Shown: positions 1 through 10,921 of the stretch, piece by piece | Layout of the letters: each line of letters opens with the position of its first letter | Numbering within the stretch: position 1 is the first letter of the stretch | Source: Cinnamomum chago | Lineage: Eukaryota > Streptophyta > Magnoliopsida > Laurales > Lauraceae | Direction: 5' to 3' | Assembly: GCA_038049695.1 (NCBI GenBank) | Contig: CP142454.1 | Span: forward strand, 92,308,001-92,372,000 | DNA: 64,000 nt | Made by a program: the position numbers and the translations under genes | Notes under the pieces: model-generated | What the model saw: the letters and a program-made list of their open reading frames with translations, nothing else | Databases searched by the model: none | Told to the model about the DNA's origin: nothing

Positions 1-1186
1 ACCCTTTAGAACCTTCGAGTTTTTCAACCGACCCAAATGATGACAATGAATTGCTTGATGATGATGATATTAGGAGATGGATTGAAGGCATAGTGAAAAT
101 TGTCATTTATACTGCATCCATATGGAATTTGACTCCAGAATGGCAAAGAAAAGATCTTCCTACAATTATCATGGGGGAAGTAGCCGATGAAAATCCAGAT
201 ATTGATAGGATTGACGAAGTGGACAAGTCCTCGGATGTATGTGATGATTCTCTCGCACTTGATGGATATGATGGTGATAGTTCAGATTCAGACTCTGATG
301 TGTGGATCTTTTACTCATCCAATAGAGAAAACATAAGATCATACGAATACGTGTCGGAGGAAGATGAAATCTGGCCACATGATGATATGGCTAGAAGAGA
401 AATCAAAGCAAAAAGGATCATTCATGCAATGTGCCACATGCCTAGACCAGTTGGGCCCTTCAATCCTCTAGACCCAATTCCATGGTGTTTTGCAGGAGGA
501 CCCAGGACCCTCAGAGAAATTGAAGCCTTAACATGGGATAATGATACCCTATGCGATGCGGATGAGGATGTCAAAGGATTATATTGGCCGTGTAATATGG
601 TTGGGATCGACCATGAAATTTCTGATGAAGAGAAAAATGATGATGAAGACAAAGCAAAAAGTTCATCAACATCCAATTTGACATCCTCTGAATCTTCGGA
701 AACTGCAACAGCAGATAGCGAAGAGATTTCCTTATGTTTTCATGAGATACAAGAGGTAGGCAAAGGGACTCGCTCTGGGCTAGATTACCATAAAAATTAT
801 GATGCAAATGTTAACCAAGAGTAGGCTACAAAGCCTACAGAAAGAAATGTCAGGAATGGTGGTTTGCCTAGTCTTCAGGAGCCCTTTAGATTTGATTTGC
901 TTGAACATCTAGCGCGCATCCCCACACGTATAAGCATGCATGACATGTTGAGACTGTCTTCAGACATTCTAAAAGCTGTTGCAGTAGCTCTCATGAACCC
1001 AGACCAATATGCATCTCATGTCCACCAAGTACAAGTAAAGTAAAAAGCGAAATGTAAAGAGTGCTTCAATTTAAGAGCAGCTGTGGCTGCTACAATCAAT
1101 TTCATGAAGGATGACATGTTACTCGGGGATGTAAAGACAATTGGCCATTATACTTCACAGGATATATCGGTGATGTTGAATTACCA
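1..1186 (+). pseudogene. TAT-1 gag C-terminal / acidic linker region, Tat-lineage Ty3/gypsy (partial, decayed)
   Basis: The window opens inside this reading frame; an open stretch runs from 51 to a TAG at 822-824, then the same coding sense continues in broken form to the protease. The protein is very acidic, with Asp/Ser-rich runs around 230-310 and 600-720, and recognisable pieces such as PRPVGPFNPLDPIPWCFAGG. The same protein is encoded on the minus strand at 23580-24602 (TAT-2), which reads through the site of the TAG; there a Lys codon stands in place of the stop. In Tat elements this part lies between the gag zinc-finger-like segment and the protease, and no separate function is established that I can name. 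The next domain downstream is the protease, in the order expected for gag-pol. The upstream gag and the 5' LTR lie outside the window. Identification as a Tat-type linker is by order and by the paired copy, not by a catalytic motif. Confidence 0.75.
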
Positions 1187-1500
1187 AGAATGCAAATTGA
1201 CCCTGGATCAGCAATTAACCTCGTGCCACTGCGGGCCTTAAAATATTTGGGAATCCCAACTAGCAAGCTCATCTATACAAAACTCAGCATATCAGCATAC
1301 AATGGAGAAACACAAAAGGCTATTGGTAGGATAGGTATTCCATGTCAGATTGGAGACATGAAATCTCAGGTCGTGGTCTACGCCATTGATGTCGAAACTT
1401 CCTACAATTTGCTCCTCGGAAGGCCACAAAAGCACCTGAATGCTCCAAGATCAAAATTCGTCCAAAGCTTTAAGAGACAACTTTCATTAAGAAAAGCCTA
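1187..1500 (+). pseudogene. TAT-1 aspartic protease, retropepsin type (C-terminus rearranged)
   Basis: The retropepsin active-site region is visible as QIDPGSAINLVPL (D-P-G-S, a common variant of D-S/T-G), followed by a flap-like segment and the closing YNLLLGRP. This enzyme would cut the gag-pol polyprotein in the virus-like particle. After GRP the TAT-2 copy continues with WIHENYVVPS, whereas TAT-1 switches to an unrelated stretch and ends at the TAG near 1499. A deletion or rearrangement at about 1428-1440 therefore removed the end of the protease and the start of the spacer to RT. The open frame begins at a Met just inside the domain; the true polyprotein frame would enter from upstream. 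Confidence 0.8.
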
Positions 1501-2016
1501 GTGGAGGTTCCAAGTGCCAGATCAAAAAAAGTCTCAGTCCGCATAATATCATTGGTGGGAGAAGATTAAGGTAGAGGGAAAAAGTCACTTATCGACTTTG
1601 TTAAACTCCATATCCCGATGATATATCTTCTTAGGCCTCCAGAAGAACTAAAGGGAGCAATATTCGTTGTGCCCATGAAACATAGGCCACCTATTGTGTT
1701 TTATAGAGTATCGTACCCTTCACCGATGATTGTTGGAGAGATTCCTATGGAAGGGACCCCGGATTTCTCTATGTATAGCTATAAGGGTAAATTGATAATG
1801 CGAAGGATGGGTTATGATGTTACAAGCCGACAAGGACTAAAGCAGGGTCGTGGCATTCCAGTTCCATTGGAGACGCACGTATGATCGTGGGAAAATCATG
1901 GACATGTTAGATTCATTCTTTATGGTCTAGGATATTGTCTGGCATCAACAACAACAGCCAATCGCCGTTACTGCAACAAGCTCTTAACACCCTCCCATGA
2001 AGAAAAAGAAAAAGAC
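1501..2016 (+). pseudogene. TAT-1 protease-RT spacer, heavily decayed
   Basis: There is no continuous frame here, only an 88-codon open piece at 1618-1884 and many stops. The segment lies between the protease and the RT of the same element, where Tat polyproteins have a variable linker. I see no domain motif. The sense strand is inferred from its neighbours. Confidence 0.5.
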
Positions 2017-2673
2017 TTGAACTGTTCATCAAGCTGGGCTGTATTTTCAATTAATTGCATTTCCATTTCAGGTGAGGACGTAGATGAAAATGAAGAAATT
2101 TACTTCGAACCGGAAAAAGAAACGAAAGATGTAAAACCAAGTCCCCCCACGGAGGATAATGTTAAACAAATTAACCTAGGAACAGAAATTGACCCCCGTC
2201 CAATCTTTGTAAATGCAGAATTGAATAAAGATGAAATTTCGGAGTATACTTGTCTTTTGAATGAATTTAAAGATGTTTTTGCATGGTCTTATTCTGAAAT
2301 GCCTGGCCTTGATCCAGGAATTGCAATGCACAGATTAAATTTAAGAAAAGATGTTAAACCCATTAAACACGCTCAAAGAAGATTCCGACCAGACATAATG
2401 GATAAAATTGAAAAAGAGGTTCAAAAGCTGAAAGATGTTGGCTTCATTAGGGAGGAACAACATCCTGATTGGTTAGCCAACATTGTTCCAGTTACAAAGA
2501 AAAATGGCCAGATTAGAATCTGTATTGATTTTAGAAATTTAAATGAGGCTTGTCCTAAGGATGAATTCCCTTTACCCATCGCAGAAATCATGATTCATAA
2601 TACTTTTGGTTACGAAAGAATGTCTTTTATGGACGGTTTCTCAAGATATAACCAAATCAAAATGCATCCTAAT
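2017..2673 (+). pseudogene. TAT-1 reverse transcriptase, N-terminal half (split by NS-1)
   Basis: The frame holds the standard start of a Ty3/gypsy RT: EFKDVFAWSYSEMPGLDP, then the DVGFIREEQHPDWLANIVPV segment, KKNGQIRICIDFRNLNEACP (RT blocks A/B) and FMDGFSRYNQIKMHP (block with the first catalytic Asp). It is interrupted after the His-Pro codons at the CTAAT duplication by the LTR of NS-1. Coding resumes at 17384 with DQKHTAFRTPFGIYCY, so the two halves come from one gene. The last codons of the open frame past 2673 belong to the inserted LTR. RT would copy the element RNA into cDNA in the particle. Confidence 0.9.
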
Positions 2674-3173
2674 TGTTAGGAATTTTGTGTATTGCAATTT
2701 GATGGATGCATTAGCATATTAGCACCATTTGAATTTTCACACTTGCATTGATTTAGAAAAACTTGAAATCTTGATTTTACATGCATTGGTTTTTAGATTT
2801 GTAAAAGCATTGAATTATGCATGTTTTGTTTTTAAACTTGGATGCAATTAGATTTGAAAAGAGTTTTATCAAATCAAGTAAGCCATTGGTTTAAAGTTTT
2901 GAATCATTTTAGGCTTTTTAAGTTTCATGAAGGTTTGAGCTCAATGTTTCTTTCTTTCATATGTTTTAACCCTAAGCTCAAATTCATTCAAGCTTTCCAA
3001 AGGTTCTTTCTTTAAAATCATTATTTTGATTTGGAGTTTTCATGACTTTAGAATTTCAGTTTTCATCATTTTTCAGTCATGAATTATTTCTTGATAAAAG
3101 TGTCTCAAAGTCCCCTGGAAGATGCCCTCAAAAGTTATAAGTTTCTAAAAAATCAGGAATTCTGGGCATGCAC

Positions 3174-3312
3174 CAGGTCGACCTGCCTGTGTGGCCGGTC
3201 GACCGGGAACACTGCGGGTCGACAGGGAGTTTTGTGCTGAAGCCTCTCCAACGGATATTTTTCTAGCCGTTGTGTGTACCAGGTCGACCCGGGGGTCATG
3301 GGGTCGACCGGG
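3174..3312. repeat. GGTCGACC palindrome cluster in NS-1 5' LTR
   Basis: Perfect palindromes CAGGTCGACCTG (3174-3185) and CCGGTCGACCGG (3195-3206) are followed by shorter or imperfect versions near 3215, 3280 and 3302. The 3' LTR (16124-16290) has one more unit, with a second GGTCGACC inside an extra stretch of about 29 bp. Palindromes of this general kind are reported for maize Sirevirus LTRs (established knowledge); their role in this plant is not shown. Confidence 0.85.
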
Positions 3313-3978
3313 CCGACTAGCCATTGGACTGGTTTTTTGGTTTAAAGCCCATTCTTTCCCCATCTTTTGAGAGGCTTGTTGGATGAACTTTTGGAACCAT
3401 TTTGGATCCTAAGAAAGGGGAATAAGGTGTTAAGGCTAGAAGGCTTTTTGGAAATCAAATGCTTGAGTTTTTAAAAGGTACATCTTACTAGTTATTTTGA
3501 TTTCCATTCAAATTGAAATCTATGCATGTTTTAATCTTTGTATTTTCATAAATGCATGATTTCTAGCTTCTTAAGAGTTGTTTAGCAAACTCAATATTAT
3601 CTTTTGTAAATTAGATTGGTTTGCAAACTCTCTTGTCTAAATCACATGTGTTCTTAGATTTTAATCTTCATACAACTTGTTTAGTTCATTTCTTCAAGTT
3701 GTTTGAATCCTTCATGTGATTAGCATTGACCTTCAATCATCATTTTCTAAGCTTTGATTTTAAAATGCATCAAGCATTCATTTAAGTGCTTCATTGTAGA
3801 ATTTGATTGAAGTAAAGCATTCATACACTTGTGCACACACTTTATCTTATCTTAGTGTATGTTTGTAATTTGAATTACACTTTCATATCAGCCTATTTAG
3901 AGGCATTTTATTTGTGCTTAAAATTATATCTCTTAGAGTGTTCTTTTGTGAAGACACCTTCTTAGAGAAACCCTTCTT

Positions 3979-4190
3979 TTGTAAAGGTTATTGCTTAGCC
4001 TAAGAAAAGCATTGTGTAAAGGTTATTGCTTAGCCTAAGAAAAGCATTGTGTAAAGGTTATTGCTTAGCCTAAGAAAAGCATTCTTGTAAAGGTTATTGC
4101 TTAGCCTAAAAAAACACATTGAGAGGTTGTTGTTTAGCCTAGAAAAACAACATTGTAAAGGTTATTGCTTAGCCTAGTGAAAAGCATAAT
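3979..4190 (+). repeat. Tandem stem-loop repeats, loop AGCCT, in NS-1 5' LTR
   Basis: Six units of about 30-36 bp each read roughly AAGGTTATTGCTTAGCCTAAG then AAAAGCATT. Each folds as TTGCTT / AAGCA around the loop AGCCT. One unit (4127-4152) has the different stem TTGTTGTTT / AAACAACA around the same loop, so both arms changed together. The fourth unit (4094-4117) has lost its right arm. Confidence 0.85.
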
Positions 4191-4443
4191 TAGTGGAAAT
4201 CCGGTGGGGTGATTGGATCACAAGCCGGTAGTGCATGTAGGCATTGAGGCCGAACCACTATAAATCTTTGTGTAGTGGTGTTTGCTTTGTAATGATTGTT
4301 TTATTAGCTTTCGCATTTTGATTGTTTATCATCACTTGTGACTAGTTTGGTTTAAGAAGTTAAAATTGGTCTATATTGGTCATATATTGTAGCTCACCCT
4401 ATTCACCCCCCCCCCTCTAGGGTTAGATCCCAGGACTTTCAAT

Positions 4444-4456
4444 TGGTATCAGAGCC
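4444..4456 (+). promoter_or_regulatory. NS-1 primer-binding site, initiator tRNA-Met type
   Basis: TGGTATCAGAGCC begins two bases after the LTR end. It is complementary to the 3' end of plant initiator tRNA-Met and is the usual start of minus-strand DNA synthesis. NS-2 has the same site at 55599-55611. Confidence 0.92.
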
Positions 4457-4541
4457 TCGTGCTCTATCTTATAGGATCAAGTGTTTGGAACTCTTGATTA
4501 GGTGTAAAAACCTAGAGTCAAAACCCTAGTTTTGTGCTTAC

Positions 4542-5994
4542 ATGAAAATCATTGGAATGGATTCCACTTCTATAGATTGTTTAGATTGTTGTGTAGATTC
4601 TTCTAGACCCCTCATTCTTCCTTCTATTAGGGATTCAAACTCTCAAACTAATGAATCTCAATGTGACATAAAAGAAGAAGAAAATGATTATAGTGAAGAT
4701 GACCTTCAACAAGCCTTTGAGGAATTATATGAATTCTCCTTAAAGCTTGAAAAGAAAAACAAAAAGTTAAGAGAAGAATCTAAAAATCTAAACAAACAAT
4801 TAGTCTCTTCAAAAGATGAACTTAGAGAGAAAGAAGAAGTGATACAATGTCTAGACTCTAAGTTCATGATCTCTTTGAATAACCTATCTAATATCAAAGA
4901 TGAACTAAATGAATTAAAGATAGGAAATGATGATCTTAAAAAGGAAAATTTAAACCTAAGAGATCTATTAAAAAGCCAAGACAAAGACTTTATCAATTTA
5001 TAATCCAAGTTGACAATTTCCATGGAAAACATGTCAAATGTTCAAAGTAAGTTAAAAACCTTAGAACTTGGATCTAATGTTGTTAATGAACTTAAACTTG
5101 AACTAAAACTTGTCAATGAAGAGCTAAGTAACTATAAGGAAATTGAAAATGATTTATTAAAAGTAAAAAATGAAAATTCAAACCTTATAACCGAAGTCAC
5201 TCAACTTGAAGGATATAAACAAAAGTATGAGTGCAAGTTTACCCAAAGTGAAGAGAGACTTGAAAAGTTATTTAAATTGGGTAAACCTCATGGAGATCGG
5301 ACGGGTCTTAGTTTTGATAAGTATACTTCACATGACCCTAATTTCACCAACACTTTTGTGAAAGGTGAGTCCTCTTTCTCTAGCACTCTTTCTCCTTTGC
5401 CCAAAACTAAATGTATTTATTGTGGCATTGAAGGGCATTTTAGGTTTGAGTGCAAACTAAGAAGAAGCCATGTGTCTAAACCCATCTTTGAACCCAAAAA
5501 AGGTAGAATCTAAATCTATGAAGGGTAAGACAATAAAAATCAAAGAAGACTCCAAAAAGATTAAAAAAGTTAAATCAATTAAAATGGAGTCTCCTAAAAT
5601 AGATTCTAAAAAGTTTAAACAAGTTAAACCAAGTATAAAAGAATCTACAAACAAGAAGCTTCTCAACCTATCTCCCTTATATCAACCCATGAAAGAACTT
5701 TTGAAGAAAGTAACAAAGTTAAATTTAAAATTCAAAAGTCAAATAAAGGGAGAATATAAGAAGAAAAGAAAAATGAACAAATCCCCTAAGAAACAAACTC
5801 ACCAACTTCAAAAGACTAATCACTAATCTAAGCTAAATTTAGTAAAATCTAAATATCATGGTGATAAGTTCAAATTGAAAATTTATCAAGTCAAATCTCC
5901 TATAGTTGGTGGGACTTCCAAACTAGATCTCAAAGATCAACCATCTCAAGACCTTAGGTGGATTCCTAAAGTTAGATACTTAGACAAACCTTAA
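4542..5994 (+). pseudogene. NS-1 gag-like protein: coiled coil plus CCHC zinc knuckle (broken)
   Basis: The protein would start at the ATG at 4542, about 85 bases after the PBS, and run to TAA at 5992-5994 after IPKVRYLDKP. Residues about 35-150 are Lys/Glu/Leu-rich heptads typical of a coiled coil. Then come the motif GKPHGDRTG and a CCHC knuckle CIYCGIEGHFRFEC (C-X2-C-X4-H-X4-C), followed by a very Lys-rich tail. In Sireviruses the knuckle part of gag binds RNA in the particle. The large N-terminal gag domain of copia elements is missing in both NS copies, so the family gag is short by design. This copy is broken by a TAA at 5001-5003 and a frameshift near 5500. No protease or pol follows. 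Function as a particle-associated RNA-binding protein is inferred. Confidence 0.82.
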
Positions 5995-6846
5995 GGCCTA
6001 GAACCTTCTTGACCAACCTATCCTTTATAGTTAAATCATATTGTTGGTCATGTTAGATTTGCATTTTGTTCTTTCATAGTTATATTTCTTAAAATGCAAT
6101 GTTTATTTATTATCAATTGATTTTGTCTTCATGTACATCTCTAGTTACATTTCATGGTTTTCAAAATCATTTGATTATGATTTCATCATGTTAGATTTGC
6201 TTTTTGCTCACATTTAGTTATATGACTTGCATTGCATTTCTTTACATGATCAATTGATTGTGATTTCAAAAGCTTTCATAGCTAGATTAGTCATGATCAA
6301 TTGTTGTTGCAAAATCATTTGTGTAGATGTCATAGTAAGATTATTTGAACAAATGATTTGAATAAATTTAAGTTTTCCATGGTTTTCTAAAGTTATACTT
6401 TAATATGGAAAATCATTGTTTTGAAAAATCAACTTGTATGTGTTTCAAATAAGTTATAACTTTTAAAATACAATGTTGAAAATTGATCTTCAAATTCATT
6501 CTTTTTATGCTCATTGTTGAATTTTGTTTATTGAAATGATTTGAAGATTGTATAATTGGAAATGCTCTAAAACATCATTAGTTATATTCATCAAAGCATG
6601 TTCCATGATTCTCATTTCCTTTTACTTTTGGTTACATCATCTTAGAAATGGAAATGAATGTTGTTTGCATCTTTGCTTATTTGTTTACATTCTTTTTATA
6701 TGCAAATGTCAATTGGTTCCATGTATGGTTGTGATCTTAGTTATATTTGTAGAAACCATACTAGAACTCAAATCCATCCTCTATGCCTTCTAGTCATTTC
6801 TTTTTGGATGGTTATGATGTTGATTCATGTATATTCTCTAAGTGAT
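5995..6846 (+). repeat. NS-1 non-coding interior, part 1: run of stem-loops with AGTTATAT-like loops
   Basis: No credible ORF. Inverted pairs follow one another about every 60 bp. Examples are TGACCAAC 6010-6017 / GTTGGTCA 6043-6050; TTGCATTTT 6059-6067 / AAAATGCAA 6091-6099; 6118-6133 / 6153-6169; CAATTGAT 6251-6258 / ATCAATTG 6296-6303; AAATCATTTGT 6312-6322 / ACAAATGATTT 6349-6359; TTTTCCAT 6373-6380 / ATGGAAAA 6405-6412; 6429-6439 / 6468-6479; 6486-6500 / 6535-6548; 6558-6566 / 6594-6604; 6612-6619 / 6650-6657; 6716-6730 / 6753-6767; CCATCC 6774-6779 / GGATGG 6806-6811. Most loops hold AGTTATAT or a near form (AGTTACAT, AGTTAAAT, AGTCATTT). The series continues at 10922-11226 and 14377-15043 and is kept in NS-2. 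Role unknown. Confidence 0.8.
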
Positions 6847-7359
6847 TGTGAGAACCCGACCCCTAATCTCTTGGATTAGTGTTGTTTTATTGGTGGATTA
6901 GTTTCTTTTAGTGGGATTAGTATTTGTTGGGTTGAGTTTGTGAGCTAGAATGGTTTTTCTCTAGTTTTGGGGAATTTTGAGGGCCCTTGTGATTAGTGGG
7001 ACCCTTTGGGGGTTCTTTTAGTGACTTTGCGCGTGATTGGGAGGTTATTCGAAATTCCTGATAATTCTTGTTTTAGCCTCATTTGACTTATTTTGTTAAC
7101 CTCTACAACTTTCGTATTCACTCCGTACCCATTCGAAGCTCCGAAAATCAGTTTTTCCAGCCCGGAGGGCAAAACAGTGTTTTCACACCAAATCTGGACC
7201 CAAATTTCGAGATCCCAGAACCATGCCAAAGTTATACTTTTTGAAAACTAGATTTTATGAGAAACATTTTTCTCTTCTTCGTCGATCGCATCCGAGGCCC
7301 ACAAATAGATGTTTTACCCTTGGCAAATTTTAAGTGTGGTGGGGCCCATACCCACCCAT

Positions 7360-7367
7360 TATAAAAT
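7360..7367 (+). promoter_or_regulatory. Putative TATA box of TEK-3 LTR
   Basis: TATAAAAT lies about 100 bases downstream of the CTTTTTG...CTTCTTCGTCGA block that is conserved in all Tekay LTRs of this window. The position suits a U3/R promoter, but no transcript evidence is available. Confidence 0.45.
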
Positions 7368-8395
7368 GACTCCACTCACTCTTTCTCCCTCATTTTCCAC
7401 TCCCCATCGGCTGCAACTGCCAGCTACAATGCCAGCAGCCCCTCTTCTTCATTTCTTCCATTTCTTCTTGCTTTCTCCTCTCATTCTTGGAAGAAACTCT
7501 TGCCATTTGGAATCATAACTATGCCATCTTCTTCCCCATCTCTTTAGCTTCCCATGGATGTGATTCTTGTGCAAAACCAAGGTAGCCCCTATTGCAAGCT
7601 TCTTCTTGTTCATTCATGGCCTTAGAGGTAAAGACTCCTTTCCATTTTCCTTGTATGTGCTATGGCTCTCCCTTAGGTTCTATTTCCTAGCTTGGCTTGA
7701 GCCCATTCCTTGTCTTTCATTGTTTGACCCATTTTAGGGTTTGTTTTGGGGTTTTTGTAGAGATTGTTGATCTTGAGCTTGAGAGGTGATTAGGAGCTTG
7801 ATTTACTAGATTGGAACCCAAGGCAAGTGGATGAATGGATGGTTTGAATGTTATAAAGTTTTATGAGAAAAACCTAAGTCTTATTACTTGTTCTTGATAA
7901 TGTGATATATGTTTCCACATATGCTTCTTGTCGTATTTCTATTGATTTCGAAAATGCATATTAATGGTTGTTTCCCTCTTGTTAATCTCTTGGAAATGTA
8001 TGCATTTCATTTGGTCAAGGTTTGCTCATATGGTTTTATAATGAATGGGTTGGTTTTCCATTCATGTTTATGTTTACTAGCTTGCATTGATTTGAAATTG
8101 ATGCTCATTTGAAGAGTTTTGCTAAATCATCTTTTGTTAAGGAAATGTGGATTAATAGTCTTGATTTATCTCTAGATTCTTGGCTCAAATGGACCCTTGT
8201 GTATATTGGGGATTCTTCCCTTTGTTTAATGTGAAATGAGAAGAAAGAGGTGTTTGGATTTAATGTTCATTGAAGTTTTGATGGGAGTTTTATTGTAGTT
8301 AGGATGTTGTTGAAGTAAGGAAAAACTCAATTTGTATATGTGTTGGAAGGAAAGGAAAAAGGGGAGAAAAATTCCCGGACCTGCTACACGCCCAG

Positions 8396-8430
8396 GTCCG
8401 ATCGATCGGACATGCAGGCCGATCGATCGG
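8396..8430. repeat. GATCGATC palindrome pair in TEK-3 LTR
   Basis: GTCCGATCGATCGGAC (8396-8411) is a perfect 16 bp palindrome, and CCGATCGATCGG (8419-8430) a perfect 12 bp one. The reversed copy b has the corresponding cluster at 40671-40746. Confidence 0.9.
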
Positions 8431-9739
8431 ACTGTCTTTAACAGTGAAATTAGATATTGTTTTTTTTGGAAACATTTGGGCTTTCTATGAGTCCTAGGGG
8501 TATATACCTTAGTGTTAAGACCAATTATACCCTAATCTAAGGTCTCTAAGACTAGGGAACTAAAAGAAAAGAATGGTGATGATCTAGGCACTAATTCTTG
8601 GTTTTAGGTGGGACCCTGACTACCCTTTTTGGACTGTTTGGACCATGTGTGAGAATGTCTTGAGCCGACACGCCTCACGGTTGGTTCGGTGGCATCGAAG
8701 TTCAATCCATTTCAATCTTGAACGGGATGGAACGACGCGATATCTTCTTTATATCTAAACACAAGTCTTTCCCTTGGTTATCGCGAATTCTATTCCTTTC
8801 GGTGACTGAATAGGTTGCTCGATGTTTCCAGATTAATGTCATGCCTAGGATGGACCGTTTATAATCTTGATTTTTGCTATTGTAGCATCTAGTACTACCC
8901 ATAAGCTCATTTTAAGTTTTGAAAATAGTAAAAGTGCATAAGGAGCCCGGAATGTCTTCAAACTCAAGGAGTACCAAGTAAATATTATAATCGACATACG
9001 GGACCCCTATTCACTTAAATGGATCTTGAAACCTATATTTTACCCGAAATTGTAATAGTTCATTGTTTCACCTCATTTCCAAGATTTGCATTACATGACT
9101 TGTTTTCCTGAAAGCATTGAAGTTACTCTAGTAACAGTTATTCGTCCCGAAGTGCATTGCACCACATGATATGTCAGTGTGCCCTTGAGCACCCCCGTCT
9201 TGCCCATTTGATTATGTATTTGTACTTGGTTTACTTGCATATGTCTCGATTGTATTTGACCTATGAGTCGGCACCACTAAGCTTGGATAACCTTGTTGAT
9301 CTGATCCACTGACTTGGAGATCCCCCTCTTGTCCCTCCAGCTACAGTTTGGATCCCGCTACCGGGTCATTACCATGGTCTTGTCCCGATACCGCAGATTG
9401 CTACTGTGGTCCCCGATGCCCGGCTCGCTACCGTGGTCATGTATAGTATATGTATATGTATATGTATTTATATGAGATCCCCTGTTTCTCCTCACCTTGA
9501 GTGACTGAGATCAGGGCCTAGTTATTGCTCTATCGCTTTAGTGATAGAGGACTTAGCTTCGTGTGGTCGCCATCTTGCCAGTTCCCGATTCCTTGGATAC
9601 CCGACATGTTTTATATTGCTTACTTGTTTTTCGATAAACGATTCGTTTCCTTTATGAAAGTTGTTATTTAAACAAATGTTAATATTCTCCAATGTAAATT
9701 CAGTTATTACTATATTGCTTCTCGTTCTTTGTACATATA

Positions 9740-10330
9740 CATGTTTTAAATGGATGCCGGTTGGGTGAATACCCATGCTTTTACATATGTTTCAAACGAT
9801 CAATGGTTTTGCTAGATTTATATGATTACACATGTTTTAAATGAATACCCGAATTGTGAAATATCCATGCTTTGAAATATGTTTTAAATGACACGTGTTT
9901 TGTAAGATTCCTGTGTTTATACCTGTTTTAAATGATTACCCGAGGTATTAAATATCCATGCCTTGAACTATGTTTAAATGAACACTAGTTTTGCCAGATT
10001 TCTTTGGTTACACCGGTTTTAAATGAACACCCGGTTTGTTAAATATCCGTATTTTCACATATGTTTCAAATGGACATTGGTTTTGCCAGATTGTTATGAA
10101 TACCTGGTTTGTTGTATACTTATGTTTTTACCTAAGTCTCAAATGAACGTTTGTTTTGTCAAACCACTATATTTATACATGCTTTAGACGAACACCCGAT
10201 TGTCAAATATCTATGTTTATAGATGATGTAAATGAACACATGTTTTATTAGATATTCATGCTTTACCCATGCTTGAAACGAATACATGTTTTGCCCGAGA
10301 CCCACGATTTTGCACCCGTTTAATTATATG
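9740..10330 (+). repeat. Diverged short tandem repeats in TEK-3 LTR
   Basis: About ten diverged units of roughly 60 bp recur, each containing a form of ATGTTTTAAATGAACACC, then a word like CGGTTTGTTAAATATCC and TATGTTT. The reversed copy b has the matching array at about 38690-39260. The shorter TEK-2 LTRs lack it, which explains part of the 1 kb size difference. Confidence 0.7.
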
Positions 10331-10921
10331 CAGCATTTGATCGAATAGCATGATTTATCATATGTTTTATTCTTCAGTATATTTATGATCCTTTCATCCA
10401 CCGCCAGACCGTCGTGTCCGACCCACTACTTTTGGTACTCAGGTCCAGACTTCTTCGTCCCGAGATGAGTGCTTTTGTTGGCTGTGGAGCCATGTTTTGC
10501 AGGTTGTTTTGTCGGCTATGTCATGTAGACATTGAGCTTGACATCGGAGCTACGTCATATTTGGGGTAGTGATTATAGCTTATTGTTGTATGGCTTTTAT
10601 TAGCCTTTTCTTGGGATTCTTAATTAATGTACATTGATAATTGTAACTTGAACGTATATGGGAATGTAATATCCTGTTACTGTCAGCTCTGTATTTTGTT
10701 GTGATGGTTTACTCCAGTCTGATATAATTCTTGATATATTAGCTATATGCTAGAGGTTGAGTGTGACGCGGAATCCGATGGCCACGGACTCTGGGTCGCA
10801 ACGCCACGAAAACTTCCGCAAAATATTCAGAATGTGTTGTCTTCACACACACGAGCAAAATATTTATGCTAATAATCCCATTCCCGTCCCCGAGGTTCCG
10901 GTTCGGGGGCGTGACAGTGAT

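Larger units (their letters stand above)
2674..4441 (+). repeat. NS-1 5' LTR (1768 bp)
   Basis: It starts TGTTAGG and ends CTTTCA, and matches 15624-17378 along its length. It contains a GGTCGACC palindrome cluster (3174-3312), the stem-loop repeats at 3979-4190 and a poly-C tract (about 4406-4415) just before the conserved TCTAGGGTTAG near its end. The PBS follows two bases after the LTR. Confidence 0.95.
6847..10916 (+). mobile_element. TEK-3 solo LTR, copy a (4070 bp), Tekay-type gypsy LTR
   Basis: It begins TGTGAGAACCCGACCCC and ends GGGGGCGTGACA, flanked by GTGAT at 6842-6846 and 10917-10921. The uninterrupted NS-2 sequence at 57910-57945 confirms the empty site. There is no PBS, PPT or coding frame inside, so this is one very long LTR left by LTR-LTR recombination. 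The second copy, reversed, lies at 38093-42128. The start resembles other Tekay/Del LTRs (TGTAAGACCCC type), and parts align with the TEK-2 LTR (for example the CACGGTAGCGAACCGGGTAT word). A TATAAAAT lies at 7360-7367. GATCGATC palindromes lie at 8396-8430 and diverged repeats at 9740-10330. Confidence 0.9.

Noticed and set aside
3979-4190. Regularly spaced repeats that could suggest a CRISPR array
   Set aside because: Units adjoin without unique spacers, lie inside an LTR, and the sequence is plainly plant nuclear.
4444-4456. tRNA-like word TGGTATCAGAGCC
   Set aside because: It is the primer-binding site; no tRNA cloverleaf surrounds it. The same applies at 33335 and 55599.
6548-6879. Overlapping hydrophobic ORFs of 73-81 codons (also at 57738-57956)
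   Set aside because: The two NS copies do not keep one frame or start, and the segment is explained by the stem-loop series.
6847-10916. A complete small element rather than a solo LTR
   Set aside because: No PBS, PPT, internal LTR boundary or coding frame inside, and both copies share the same TG...CA ends over their whole length.
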